Below, in pieces: positions 43,541-54,624 of a stretch of DNA of 64,000 nucleotides. Source of the stretch: Adineta vaga (lineage: Eukaryota; Rotifera); contig CP075493.1 of NCBI GenBank assembly GCA_021613535.1, forward strand, positions 12,648,001-12,712,000, in the 5' to 3' direction. Made by a program: the position numbers and the translations under genes. Below the pieces are notes generated by a model. That model had not been told where the DNA came from. It made no database searches and saw only the letters and a program-made list of their open reading frames with translations. Numbering within the stretch: the first letter of the stretch is position 1; each line of letters opens with the position of its first letter.

Positions 43541-44347
43541 CTGCAAACCAATTTCGAACATAATCGAAATTACCACTATACACTTCCTGAACACCATTCA
43601 CAGTGATAATTTGACCAGACGGTGAAAGAATTATCAAACATGGAATGCCTTTTACACTATATTTGCTGCTCAATACATCCTTTCGAGTTCGATCTAACAT
43701 GAAAAAGAAATATCATCCTATTGTTTCATCTTTCCAATAAACTAGTGTATTACCTGCATATGGTAATGCATACCATGGCATTTCATTATAATAACTATTA
43801 AACTCTTTTTCACTGTTATCGGATGATACAAATACAATCTTAAAATTTTGTTTCATTTCTTGAGACATATTGGTGTAAAGTTCGACCAGTTTAGGTGTGA
43901 ATTGTCGAGAAGGAGGACACCAGTGACCACTAAAAGAAAAAAATTAGTAATACTTAGAATACGATAAAAGAGTAAAACATACGAAAAGTAGAGTCCAACG
44001 ATTTTATCTTCGAGTTCAGTCGTAGCTATGTAAGTAATAGTTTTGATATTGGTATTAGCATTATGGGAGAGCAATTGATCACCTAGCAATTCTGAAAATA
44101 TAGACGTGGTTATCATGATATGTTGACCGTCCGTAATACTATCGTGATCATGCTCTTCATCGTGAGAATATTCGCTAGATGTTTCTGTTACCATCATGAA
44201 TTCATGTCCTTGTGTACCACTAATGTGATGGTCAAACTCCTGTACACTTGCATTGCCGGTTGCTGTTGTTGTCGTCCATGTTGTTACAGTGTATTGACCG
44301 TCCGTATCAAACACTTGTTGATGTAATTCTTCGTGAGGTGATGCCAT
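43541..44347 (-). CDS. thioredoxin-like (nucleoredoxin/tryparedoxin type) module B
   Basis: A tandem relative of module A with the same exon structure. From the ATG at 44347 (MASPHEELHQQVFDTDGQYT) a low-complexity leader with paired motifs (GHEFMMVTETSSEYS, GQHIMITTSIFSE) precedes LLGDQLLSHNANTN, then the thioredoxin fold: GLYFSGHWCPPSRQFT, FVSSDNSEKEFNSYYNEMPW, and GIPCLIILSPSGQIITV. The active site is again Cys-Pro-Pro-Ser. The third exon ends at 43541 with a phase-1 GTAAGA donor, after RNWFA. Unspliced, it would stop at 43485. Possibly the 5' end of a single large gene with module A and the GEVED protein. Confidence 0.7.
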
Positions 44348-45396
44348 TATTATCACAATCTAGATCACTAATATGAAAAAGTAGAGAACATTAATGATTC
44401 AGATAAAACAGAGGGCAAAGAAGAAAAGAGACGTTTGGTTCGTTCGAAAAATACCTTTGTATTTGTGTAGACGATAAAATATTTATAGTGTATTAAATTT
44501 GTGGTAAAAATCTCATATTTCGACGTTTTTCGTCGGAAGAAATATGATCGTTTAACAAATATCAAGAAAAAGGAATATTTTAATCGACTTCTGATATATA
44601 CGAGAGAGAGAGAGAATCAACGCATAGTGCAGACTGATTTCTATTTTCACATTTATCAACATCCATTCACCCACACTGTATCTATACGAAATGAAAGTGG
44701 TTTGGCTTTTCTCCTGCGGCCTTTTTATTCATTGATAGAGTAACGTGTGGGAACAGATGTTGTCTCATTTATTTTTACAAGATAAATATGAAAGATTCCC
44801 TGTTTATTGCATGTTAATATACAGACTCACCTGTGTTGATCCGTGAAGAAACATCGGGGGTTTTCCCTCTTTCATCAATTATAATTTTTTAAATATTTAC
44901 TTGGGAAAGAAAAATTCGTGCAAATACCAATATCTTACCTGAATGAGAGAGAAGAATGCTCTATCACAAGTGTTGTATGACTTAATTCCTAGTCATAATA
45001 GGCAAAATGAAAAACAGATATTTCGGATTGGTTAACCGTCAGAATAAAAAGATATTTTAATTATATGATGATTTTATTGATTGATTTAAGCTATACACAA
45101 CTATTTAGAATGACTTTTGTGGCGCATTTTTCTGTGAATTAAATCAAATTAAAAATAATCATGTAGTCTTTCACATATATTCTGAAGACTAAGTTTATCA
45201 TTTCTCTTAGCCATATTGCAAAGACATCAAATAAACCAATCAAAAATATACTCGAATATATGATAAGAACGTTTTCTAATTCTATATCACGATAACATGT
45301 TCTTTATGAAAGAACTCGATGGTGTGAGGGGGGAGGGGGGAGGCGGGTATATCTAATCCACGCACACCAGAATAAAGAATATAGTTTTTTTACTAG
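44348..45396. repeat. intergenic spacer with G-rich motif
   Basis: About 1 kb without a recognisable gene. AGAGAGAG simple repeat at about 44602-44613. At 45319-45355, GATGGTGTGAGGGGGGAGGG, then GGGAGGCGGG and, further on, CCACGCACACC resemble a G-enriched version of the interspersed element. It lies 40 bases 3' of the hydrolase gene's stop. Confidence 0.4.
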
Positions 45397-46566
45397 TTAA
45401 TTGGTTTGAATCCATTTGTTAATATTGTCAAGTGTATTTCTTGCTTCTGGATAATAAAGAAAAAATATTGGATAAATATGCATCATGTATAAACCTTCTT
45501 CAAGGGTTACATCGACACCAGCTTCTTGTGCTTTCTTGACGACTAATCTTCCTTCATCTTCTAATAACTCAGCTGTACCTACATTGATATACATTGGTGG
45601 AAAACCTTTAAATGAGCCAAAAAGAGGACTGAATATCGGACTCTTTGGTGATAGTTGCGAATGATTAGGTCCTAATACTTGTCGAATCATCCATTCGCTA
45701 TTGTCAGGACTAACCATGATATCAGTAAGACGATTTCGTTTGTAACTTTCACCAGATGCTGACAGATCAACCATAGGTGATAGAGCAATAAGACCATGAG
45801 GAATAGGTAATCCCTGTGTGATTAAAGCTTGAATTGATAGTAATGACAAACCACCACCAGCTGAATCACCCATAATGATTAATTGAGATGGTAAAATGTT
45901 TTCTCGCAATAGAGCACGATATAATGCAACTGTATCTTCGACTGCTGCTGGCATTGGATATTCAGGACAAAGACGATATTCTACGTGAAGAAAAGTTGTG
46001 TTAAAAAGATGTGATAGATGACATTCAAATCTTTCATAACCTATTTAAAAAAATTTCTAAAATTTAAGAAGGAAAATAACAAATGCATTACTGTGGATAT
46101 CCCCTAACATGTATCCTCCGCCATGAAAATAAAGTATGATTTTATCAGATTTTCTTTGAAACTTATTTTGATGATTGTTAATCCAATAGGCATCTACTGT
46201 GTGTCCATTATATTCGAAGACTTCTTTGTTTATTTTGCATGAAGATAATTTAGGAAGTATTTCACTAGCGGCGAATGCAGCGCGTTGTTCTTTGATCATA
46301 GTGAGTGGATCGGCTGTTCGATCAAATTCTGCGATAGGATTCATACGAATCAAATCTTGAAAAGCATGATAACCTGCACTCACTGGTGCTCGTGCTGGAT
46401 CTGGTAGAATCGTATGTTTTAACGATAGTATCGAATGTAAGACACGAATAGTAAGATAAGTAGGATTCGTTGAACCATAATATAGAGGAATAGCAATAGC
46501 CACAATTAAAATGAATATCACTAATTTCTTCAATAATTCGAATAAATCATTGATGAATATTGGCAT
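45397..46566 (-). CDS. arylacetamide deacetylase-like alpha/beta hydrolase
   Basis: Exon 1 (46093-46566) and exon 2 (45397-46040) are joined in phase across a 52-base intron. An N-terminal anchor (LVIFILIVAIAIPLYYG) suggests a type II ER membrane protein. The hydrolase domain has the oxyanion motif YFHGGGYMLGD, the spliced EYRLCPEYPMPAAVED, the nucleophile motif IIMGDSAGGGLSLL, Asp region YINVGTAELLEDEGR, and the catalytic His in GLYMMHIYP. This is the alpha/beta hydrolase fold-3, hormone-sensitive lipase/AADAC class, which hydrolyses acyl esters or amides. All triad residues are visible. An in-frame Met at 46611 is an alternative start. Confidence 0.85.
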
Positions 46567-47100
46567 AGTTTGATTTTTCTGAAAAAGAAAAAAACATCGT
46601 GTTTTCAACATTCAAAACAATTACAGTAAATATGCTGTGTAACCTTTCCTATTACTTATGTGTTGTCAAAAATATGTTTTTCGCTTTTCTTTTACATTCG
46701 TTGACGCTTATTTGCATCGTGTCGTAGAAAAGGTGAAAAGAAGAATATGAAAGTATGAATCATACGGCGACAAATACACAGGAAGAATGTCAATATTTTC
46801 GTTTTATTTGGCGTAGATCTTTAATCGGAATGATCTTCTATCAAGGAAATATTGGCTTGCAATGAAAATATTTGCAAAATTGAATATTATTTATGATATA
46901 AAAGATTTTTTATTATGATCTTTGCGTATGTAGTGGAGGACCAATCTTTAAGTGAAACTATAGGTTCTCACTCTATTTTTTCATCCTATGAAGTGAATGC
47001 CATCCTTTATTATTCTCTCAAAAGAAAAATCGATTTATACAAAGAAAAACTCGCTGGTTTATTAAAATTTCTTGATTTAATAAGAAAGTACAATAGTCTG
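46567..47100. other. intergenic, no gene seen
   Basis: AT-rich spacer between the hydrolase start and the MACPF gene's stop codon. No supportable feature. Confidence 0.5.
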
Positions 47101-48486
47101 CTACACCATATTGGGTACTGAGCAATCATGTCCAGTAAAACCGGGTTTACATGTGCATAAACCGTACTGAAAGTAACCAGTAGGTACGCATCGACCATGG
47201 CATGCGTCTGTACAATCGTTCACACATCTAGTCAATGTTTGATTCCCATCAAATTTTGCCCATACTAATTCGATAAGTCTGGCCTTATCTTCAATAAACG
47301 GATCTAATGGAAAGCGCGTTTTGGTCAAAAGTTGCGTCAATCGATTTATTCGCATGCGTGTAATTACTGGATTGTTAGGCACTGTTTTAAACCATTCATT
47401 CAGTCGATTTGTTTTGGTTGTTTGATTTTGCACTGAATTGTCGAATGGCTGGCCGCCTGACGTCGACGCATATATGTGCTTAACATAAGTCATAAATTTA
47501 CTATGATTTCCCTTGCTGTGTGATTCACTTTCTTTCATTTCAAAGGATATTCCGAAAGAGATGCCTGCTTCGTTTTCGCTGTTGAAGTTTTCTTGATACA
47601 TTTTTTCGATATCAGAGCTATTGATTGTAATAATTTGTTGTGCCACTCCACCTAAAATTAATATCAGAAATGTTAACTTGCATTCAACGATCATTATCTA
47701 AATTTTAATTATTCACATCAATACATTATACATCAAACCATAACATCTGAATAACAAATACTGCTTACCAAGTATAATTTCATTGATATAGCTATATCCA
47801 AACTGTTCGAAAATAAATTTTCGAATGTATAATTCAGTTGTTTCACAGCCAATATGGCAACACGGCATAGCATCAATTGCTGCTCGAAATTCTTCAGTTA
47901 ACTCCAATTTAGGTTCGAATAGTGTAAGTTTCACGAATGAGATTTGAACATATGTGTAATACATTGTATAATTATATTTATAGATATTGTCAAGCATCCA
48001 TGACGTTTCAGTAGATGATCCAAAACTAATTGGGCCCAAGTCAAAACCCGAACTCTCACTCTTTTTATAACTTTCTTTGTACTCATAAAATGTGCTAATC
48101 TTTTCAGTTTTAGCTTTAACTTCGGAAGCCGGTATGCATATAGCCTATGTAAAAGAGAATGAATATACAAATCATTATCGATCAAAAATATTTTCTACTT
48201 CGACGTGGGCAGGTAATAGTTTTGTTGTACAGGAACCAGTAGCTCGTTTGGTATAGTTAAGTTGGAAGATTGGTGCACCGAATCCATTCATTACACAATC
48301 ACCTGAATAACATATAGGATTCCCATGTGATGGACTGTAGCCCAGTGCAAGTTTGTTACTGTTTGGTAACCAATCGGTGTCTACTTGATCTTGTTTTAGG
48401 CTCATACATGATGTGGTCCTCAATATTACCAAAGCGCACGAACACAAAAATACAGCCATGAAACTCATACTATTCAATAAGAGCAT
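47101..48486 (-). CDS. secreted MACPF (perforin-like) protein with EGF-like C-terminus
   Basis: Three exons with short introns: about 48204-48486, 47768-48144, and about 47101-47653. A signal peptide (MSFMAVFLCSCALVIL) is followed by an N-terminal segment shared with the gene at 48732 (WLPNSNKLALGY, CYSGDCVMNGFGAPIFQL), then the MACPF core with its signature region FEQFGYSYINEIILG and the following Gly-rich turn. A cysteine module at the C-terminus, CTDACHGRCVPT...GLCTCKPGFTGHDC, is EGF-like. MACPF proteins form membrane pores or act in immunity and development; which applies here is unknown. It looks intact. It is head-to-head with its paralogue, 246 bases apart. Confidence 0.8.
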
Positions 48487-48731
48487 TGAGTAAAATACGA
48501 TTGATTAAAATAGAATCTCTTATCGCTATTATAGTGAATAATTTGCTGAAGTATCTCATAAATCTATCGCACTCTAGATAAGAAAAATTAATGCTTCTCT
48601 AAAGTATTTGTACGTTTGTTACGAAACTTCTAGAATGTTCTGCAAATATTCTTATCAGTTGAGTATAAAAAAGTTCGTGTGACGATCTCATATGTAGTAT
48701 CTTATTTTTCTTGCAAGATAATCCAGTACGT
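48487..48731. promoter_or_regulatory. divergent promoter between two MACPF genes
   Basis: A 245-base gap between the start codons of the two head-to-head paralogues. TATAAAA at 48664-48670, about 60 bases before the plus-strand ATG, is a plausible TATA box. On the minus strand CTATAATAG near 48526-48534 is a weaker candidate. The layout allows co-regulation of the pair. Confidence 0.4.
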
Positions 48732-50529
48732 ATGATGTGGAAATCTTTTGTAATTACGCTCACTTTCGTTGTAACCATGATGTCTGCTTATAAAATCGTA
48801 AGTGACACAGATGTTGAAGAAGCGAATCAATGGATGATATACGACAATGTTGGTCAGTATCTGGCATTGCAACCAATCACAAGAGCTGATAATATTAACT
48901 GGTTTCCCAATTCAAATAAAATTGCATTTGGCTATAATCCTGTAACTGATCAACAGAGAATGATGAACGAATTTGAATTTTATTTATTGTTGAATTTTTT
49001 TAGATAAGAGGTGATCCAGTTTGCTATACCGGTGATTGTCATATGAGTGGATACGGTCGAAGTGTCTTTCAGCTCGACTATTCAAATCCGCCAATAGGTT
49101 CTTGTACAACACAGCTGATTCCAAAACATGTCGAAGTAAGTCGTTTCAAACAGATCAATTTGCTGATGGATTTTTAAACTGAAATAGTTTTTATATTGGT
49201 CTATCTTTTCTCATATTTGTGTTCTTTTAACAGCTAGACTGTATTCCATCAACAGAAGTACGCGAGAAAACTCAGAAAATCTCTAACGTAAATGAGCTGA
49301 GAGAAAGTACTGCAAGTGGTATGAGCTGGGGTTTTGGCATCGATGTTCCTCTAACAACAAACCCAATTCTGAGTCTGGTGCTGAAAGCTTCTTTCAAATA
49401 TGGACAATCTGAACAGACAACAAAAATGATGAATCATATCTATCGAGATGCTTCGATTGTGTATCATACCTATGCTCGAGTATCTACGGTAAAACTGTCG
49501 CTATTTGCACCGAAGCTCGATTTGTCGGATAATTTTCGTTATGTTATTCATAATCTACCGACTGGTAGCTATACGCCAGCTGTAGCTAAGTACATTGCAG
49601 ACTATGTATTTAATTATTTTGGTTTCACATATACTACCGAAATGTTACTAGGTATGTCGAAAGTTTTACTTGTTGATCTATCACAGCTCAAGATTTGATT
49701 TTAGGTGGAATCGCCCAAATGATCACGGTAATAAATCAAACATCGATTCAACCAATAGAACAAGAATATCAGAGTGTTTCACATATGGCTGGATTATCGT
49801 TTGCTAAAGTTTTCAATTTTAACTATGCTGATAGTGAAAGTGAGAACTCAAGTAAATTACAAGGATTTCAAAAATATGTTAAATCGTCGATTGCAACTAC
49901 TGTTGGTAAATATTACATCTTCTAGACAGAAGACAGTCTGAACATTTCGAAAGTGATGAAGTATTCGAGTGAGACCTGCTTACTATTTCTCTCAATGTGC
50001 ATAGTCAAAGTCTCAAATAATCAGTGAGTTCTTTTTAATAAAGACTTTCGAACAGATGTCTGATAAACAAATAATTTTGACTTGTGAAGAATTAAATGAC
50101 TCAGTTTTGTCAGATAAATTGGAAAATTTTCATTAACAGAAATGATGTTTTCTTTTGTATGAAATATGCATAGGTGGTGCAATTTTTGCGGCAAACCAAA
50201 AGCTCAACGAATGGTTTCCAACAGTGAGCGAAAATCCGGTTATAATCAAGTTTACTCTTCAGCCAATTTTCGACTTAATCTCGAGTGAACGCTTTCCGAA
50301 TGACAGTCAAATTGATTTGAAAGCTGATTATATAAAACGAGCGCTTGAGGAATATCTTAATCAAACATCAGAGGTTTTTTGTGAAAATCAATGTACAAAC
50401 AACAGTCAAGGTGTTTGTCAACCATTGGACGCTTATGGATATGGATTATGCAAGTGTTTTAATGGATTTTATGGATTTGACTGTAGTAAACATTTTTCAA
50501 CGTCACCTCCTTCGCCACCAGTCCAATAA
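48732..50529 (+). CDS. secreted MACPF (perforin-like) protein, paralogue of the minus-strand gene
   Basis: Five exons. The first (from ATG at 48732) encodes a signal peptide (FVITLTFVVTMMSAYKIV) and ends at a donor after AFGYNP. The second carries CYTGDCHMSGYGRSVFQL. The third holds the MACPF core, with the signature FGFTYTTEMLLG just before its donor. The fourth contains GIAQMITVINQTSIQ. The fifth (from about 50175) carries LNEWFPTVSENPVI and an EGF-like end (CTNNSQGVCQPL...GLCKCFNGFYGFDC). Exon order, motifs and the Cys pattern match the neighbour on the opposite strand, apart from one additional intron before the last exon. It appears intact, and a pore-forming role is only inferred. Confidence 0.8.
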
Positions 50530-51432
50530 AAATCGTCCGAATAGAACAACTATCATTAAACTTCTGAAATCATGAATCTAATTCAAAAAATTCTATTAAT
50601 CATGTATATTTTTTGTATATTTTAATCACGATAAATGAAAAGAGAATAAATATTCAATGTCCAATCAAATTATTTAGCTGGCACCTTGAGGGCATTGTTG
50701 CATTCAGATAAATAAACTTACGGTAGACAACGTTAGAAATAATATCTAACATTTTTCATCATCCCTAGGGTGATGATCTCGAATTTATCCCATTTTTTAA
50801 GGCCTAATTGAAAAAGTATCGAAGAATCTAGAAATTTAATATGCGCCATTCTTTATCTTGTATTTCTTTTTCCAGAAATTAATAATTACGTCGAACGTAT
50901 TAGTCATTTTTGATACTTTTAAAAAACGAAAGTTGATTTGCGTCGTTACATATTATCTTCTTCCTAGAGAAAGGAAAAAAACTATATTTATTAACATGAC
51001 GCATTACATTTATCAGTCTTTTATTGATAGGAATTTGATGATTTAAGTTGGATTCTTATGCGTTCTTCCTTTTCTTTTCGATTTTCGACGAACTGCAAGA
51101 TAAATCGTAATTGTACGACAAACAAGAATATGTACAACTTGACAGCGTGAATGTACTAGTAAACTGATATCGACATTTCAATTAAATTGAAATTATATAT
51201 GAAGAAGGCGAATTAGAATTAATCTGCTCAAATAGTATTCAAAACCACATTCATCCTGATGTGATGGTTAGAATCTTTTTCACACTCTGTCCATCTTATC
51301 GTTTATTCTCAATTATTTGTTGGAAAAAGAAAATCTATATTAGTAATAAATTCGACTGTTTGGTTTTTTCATTTGTGATTCCATTTTGTATGAGATGATG
51401 TTGTTGTTATTCAGCCATATCAGTTGTATAAA
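50530..51432. other. intergenic, no gene seen
   Basis: AT-rich. ATCATCCCTAGGGTGATGAT at 50758-50777 is an imperfect palindrome of unknown meaning. No coding region is recognised. Confidence 0.45.
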
Positions 51433-53798
51433 CTATATGCAAAGCAAAGAGAAAAAAAGAATAAATTCAAGAGACATACAAATAAAATTATTTACTGTAT
51501 TGTACTGTAATACATCAATGAAATATTGTGCTCCTATATTACTGATTTGATTGACTTGAAGAATCAGTGTTGTAAGAGTCTGTAAGAAATAAAAATACAT
51601 CATATTATACAATAAAATGATGAGATTTACTGTGTTATGTTGTAGAGCCTTCGCCAAATAATATGCCCCTTCATCACTGATTTGACTTTTAGCAAGATCG
51701 AGTGTATTGAGAGTCTATATATTGCCAAAATAATATATATGTAAAACTAGATAGCGAAGCAACTTACTGTATTTTGTAAGAGACTATCAGCTAGATATTT
51801 TGTTCCACCATCACCAATTAAATTATCGCAGAGAAATAGTTTAGTCAACGTCTATTTCAAAACGAATCAAATAGACTACACAAGATACGAAAGAATAAAA
51901 TTCACTTTATTTTTTCGCAAAACATCAGCCAAATATTGCGCTCCTTTTTCGTCAATTTTATTTACGGCTAGATATAGTTCAGTAAGTGCCTATACGAAAA
52001 AAACAATACCATTGATTGTACATACAAAAAGATAAAAACGACTTACATTATTCTCCTGTAAAGCATCAGCTAAATACTTTGTTTCTTCATTTCCAATTTG
52101 ATTTTCATTGAGTTCTAATGTTATAAGTGTCTACATGAATAAAAATAAAATTCAAAATTACATCAAAGGAAGATAAGTAATACTTCCTTCAAACTATTTT
52201 TATTCGTATGCATATTTTTTCTTTACTTGAAGCCTATGCGAAACTTACTGTATTATGTCTTAAAGCATCAGCCAGATATTTTATTCCTATTTCACCGATT
52301 TTATTTCGACCAAGATCCAGTTTTCTTAATATCTGTTTCCAAAAGAAATGTCTATATGAAAGTATATAAGAAAAAGTAATGCTTTGACATACGGTGCTTT
52401 GTCCTAAAAGATTAGCAATACATTTTGTTCCATCATCACCAATTTCATTTTCAAACAGACTTAGAATAGTGAGTGTCTACGTCAGAAAAAGACATGAGTG
52501 TATTTCAATGACAGATGAATTTATGAGACTTACTTCGTTAAATTGTAGAGCATCAGCCAGATATTTTGCTCCGATTTTTCCTATATGATTTTGTTGCAGA
52601 TTTAGTTTGATGAGTGTCTGTATAGAAAAGTAGTGCACAATAAAGTAAGAGACTTACAATAGACACTCACCTCATCTAACGTTGTATCAATCATTTGATT
52701 TAGCGGTCGTTTAGTTAAACGACAAATAGTGTCTTTCCATGTAACTTCACATCTAACTACTTCATCTTGTTTTGGAATGTTAATTGGTGATGTATAGATC
52801 TGAATGGTATTGGAACAATTAGGGACACATGCACAGGATACAAACCAGCGTTTATCGGTGACCCAAAAAGGTGTCCGGAATGGAGCCATCGCTGGTTCGA
52901 GGGGTATAGATTTATCTTTATGAAAATTCCATTTAGTAATGAAAAATTCAAGTTTATCTAATTGTGATAATTTAACTGATATGATTTGTTCCCAATACTT
53001 AGCATCAAACATAGAATCGCATGTTTCTCTCCGTGAAATCAGTTTAAGATGCCGAAGTGAAGGTATTGATAAAAGCAGTAACTCAAAATGTTCTGTAGAA
53101 GATTTTAAATTCGTAATAGTCAACGACTTCAATGAAGCATGAACTGATGTTAGTATGTTATCATCTGAATCCTTGATAGTACAATTCTTCATTACCAATT
53201 TTTGTAAATAAGGTAGTTGATGAAGAATAAGAAGATAGTCACTATAAATACAATCAGAAAACATCAACTCTTGTAGTCTATATTGATCTGGCCATGATAT
53301 TTGATTAGCCATATAATCCATATTAATCATACAGAGTTTTCGTAAATTCCATTGACCAAGGACTGATGACACATGAGCCCATGCTTTACTCGGTTCTTTT
53401 TCATTCGATTTAATTGTAAGTGATAACAGAGGAGCAGTAGTAAAAATCTGTAAGACATTTTTCAGTTCAATATCATTGATTCGATAAAGAGATAATGAAG
53501 AAAGTCGAGAAAATTGACTCTTGTTAAATAAAGAATGAAATAAATCAAATACATTTGCTTTGTAACTATTCGAAATAATCAATGTAGTAATACTTTCAAG
53601 TTGGATACGATGCGGAATTGATTTGATGAGGTTCCATGATTTGGAGTTGACGATAAGTTTAAATCGATTATAAGTATTCACAAGATTTGCAAATGTTTTG
53701 CAGACTAGACGAATAGAAAGTATTGTTTCGAAATCACAACGATCAAATATGACATGAATCAATTCAGGAGGTAGAATAAGAAGAGACGCTTTTACCAT
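51433..53798 (-). CDS. F-box protein fused to RNI-type leucine-rich repeats, one repeat per exon
   Basis: The large first exon (about 52671-53798) encodes an F-box (LPPELIHVIFDRCDFETILS, then IRLVCKTFANLV) and an irregular leucine-rich region ending RPLNQMIDTTLDE. Eight exons of about 84 bases follow, each coding one 28-residue ribonuclease-inhibitor-type repeat, such as TLIKLNLQQNHIGKIGAKYL, LRKLDLGRNKIGEIGIKYLA and TLTKLFLCDNLIGDGGTKYL. The repeats resemble those of NLRC3/NLR proteins and are separated by introns of about 50-90 bases, most in the same phase. The product would be an SCF ubiquitin-ligase adaptor with a horseshoe-shaped binding surface. The last exon reads into a hydrophobic tail to 51433, so the true end may be one exon further on. 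Confidence 0.8.
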
Positions 53799-54246
53799 TG
53801 AAATATCACTTGTATCAGATAATGATCTGCAAAAATCAGATGAGTTACAGATACAAAGTTGAGAATAATTTCGTACTGCACTTATCTAATGTTAAAAAAA
53901 ATAATAACATACGTATTCAATACTAGAAAATGTGAGGTTAAATATGCAATTAAAAATGTTTTTTTTTTATAAAGCAAAAGTATATCAGAAGGATTTTTCA
54001 TTTCTCGTTTCGTATTTTACGATTTATTCTCGAAACACGGGGATTCTTACAAAGAGTTGATTTATCGAATAAACTTTATTTGCGATTCTTATCGTCTTTA
54101 TTTGTTGGGATAAAAACCAATGTTAAAGGGATCTTCCTCTTTCAACGTCATTTTATCTGGTTTTTACCCAAGCAATTGAAATCTTTGCTGATATATATAT
54201 ATATATACATCATTCACTACTTTGAAACTTTTTCGACACATTTCAT
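53799..54246. other. intergenic, no gene seen
   Basis: AT-rich divergent spacer, with a TA dinucleotide run at about 54192-54206 just upstream of the small gene at 54247. Confidence 0.45.
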
Positions 54247-54624
54247 ATGGCGAACAACGATGATCAAGAACAAACTTACGATGCAAGATTAGTGAAACAT
54301 AAACAATATTTTGCTGACCACTATGGTTGTTCGATTTCGCCATCCTTTTATTTTATTTCCTTCGATAATGGATATGCACATTGGAGCACTATGCCATGGG
54401 GTTGGAGTTTAAGTTCTTTAAATTTGAAAGATGGTGATTCAACACAATGTGGTAAAGGTATTTACAGTGGCATTGCTATCTGTAAAAAGTGTTATGCAGA
54501 TAGAGGCGATGAGATACGTAAAAAATGTCAAGAATTTAATAAAGAAATCAAAGAAAATCATCAAGAAGTAATTGACAACATCAAACAAAAAGGGCTGAAA
54601 ATTGGAATTATCACATATACTTAA
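54247..54624 (+). CDS. uncharacterised 125-residue protein
   Basis: A single ATG-initiated exon. The N-terminal half is aromatic-rich (SPSFYFISFDNGYAHWSTMP, then WGWSLSSLNL). A short Cys part (QCGKGIYSGIAICKKCYADR) carries C-x-x-C, and the C-terminus is a charged helix (KKCQEFNKEIKENHQEVIDN). No signal peptide or membrane helix is present. I recognise no family. Composition and the strong charged helix suggest a real protein. Confidence 0.5.
   Translation: MANNDDQEQTYDARLVKHKQYFADHYGCSISPSFYFISFDNGYAHWSTMPWGWSLSSLNLKDGDSTQCGKGIYSGIAICKKCYADRGDEIRKKCQEFNKEIKENHQEVIDNIKQKGLKIGIITYT

Noticed and set aside
50758-50777. Palindrome ATCATCCCTAGGGTGATGAT as a terminator or binding site
   Set aside because: A single imperfect copy in AT-rich spacer, with no poly-T context or neighbouring gene end to give it meaning.
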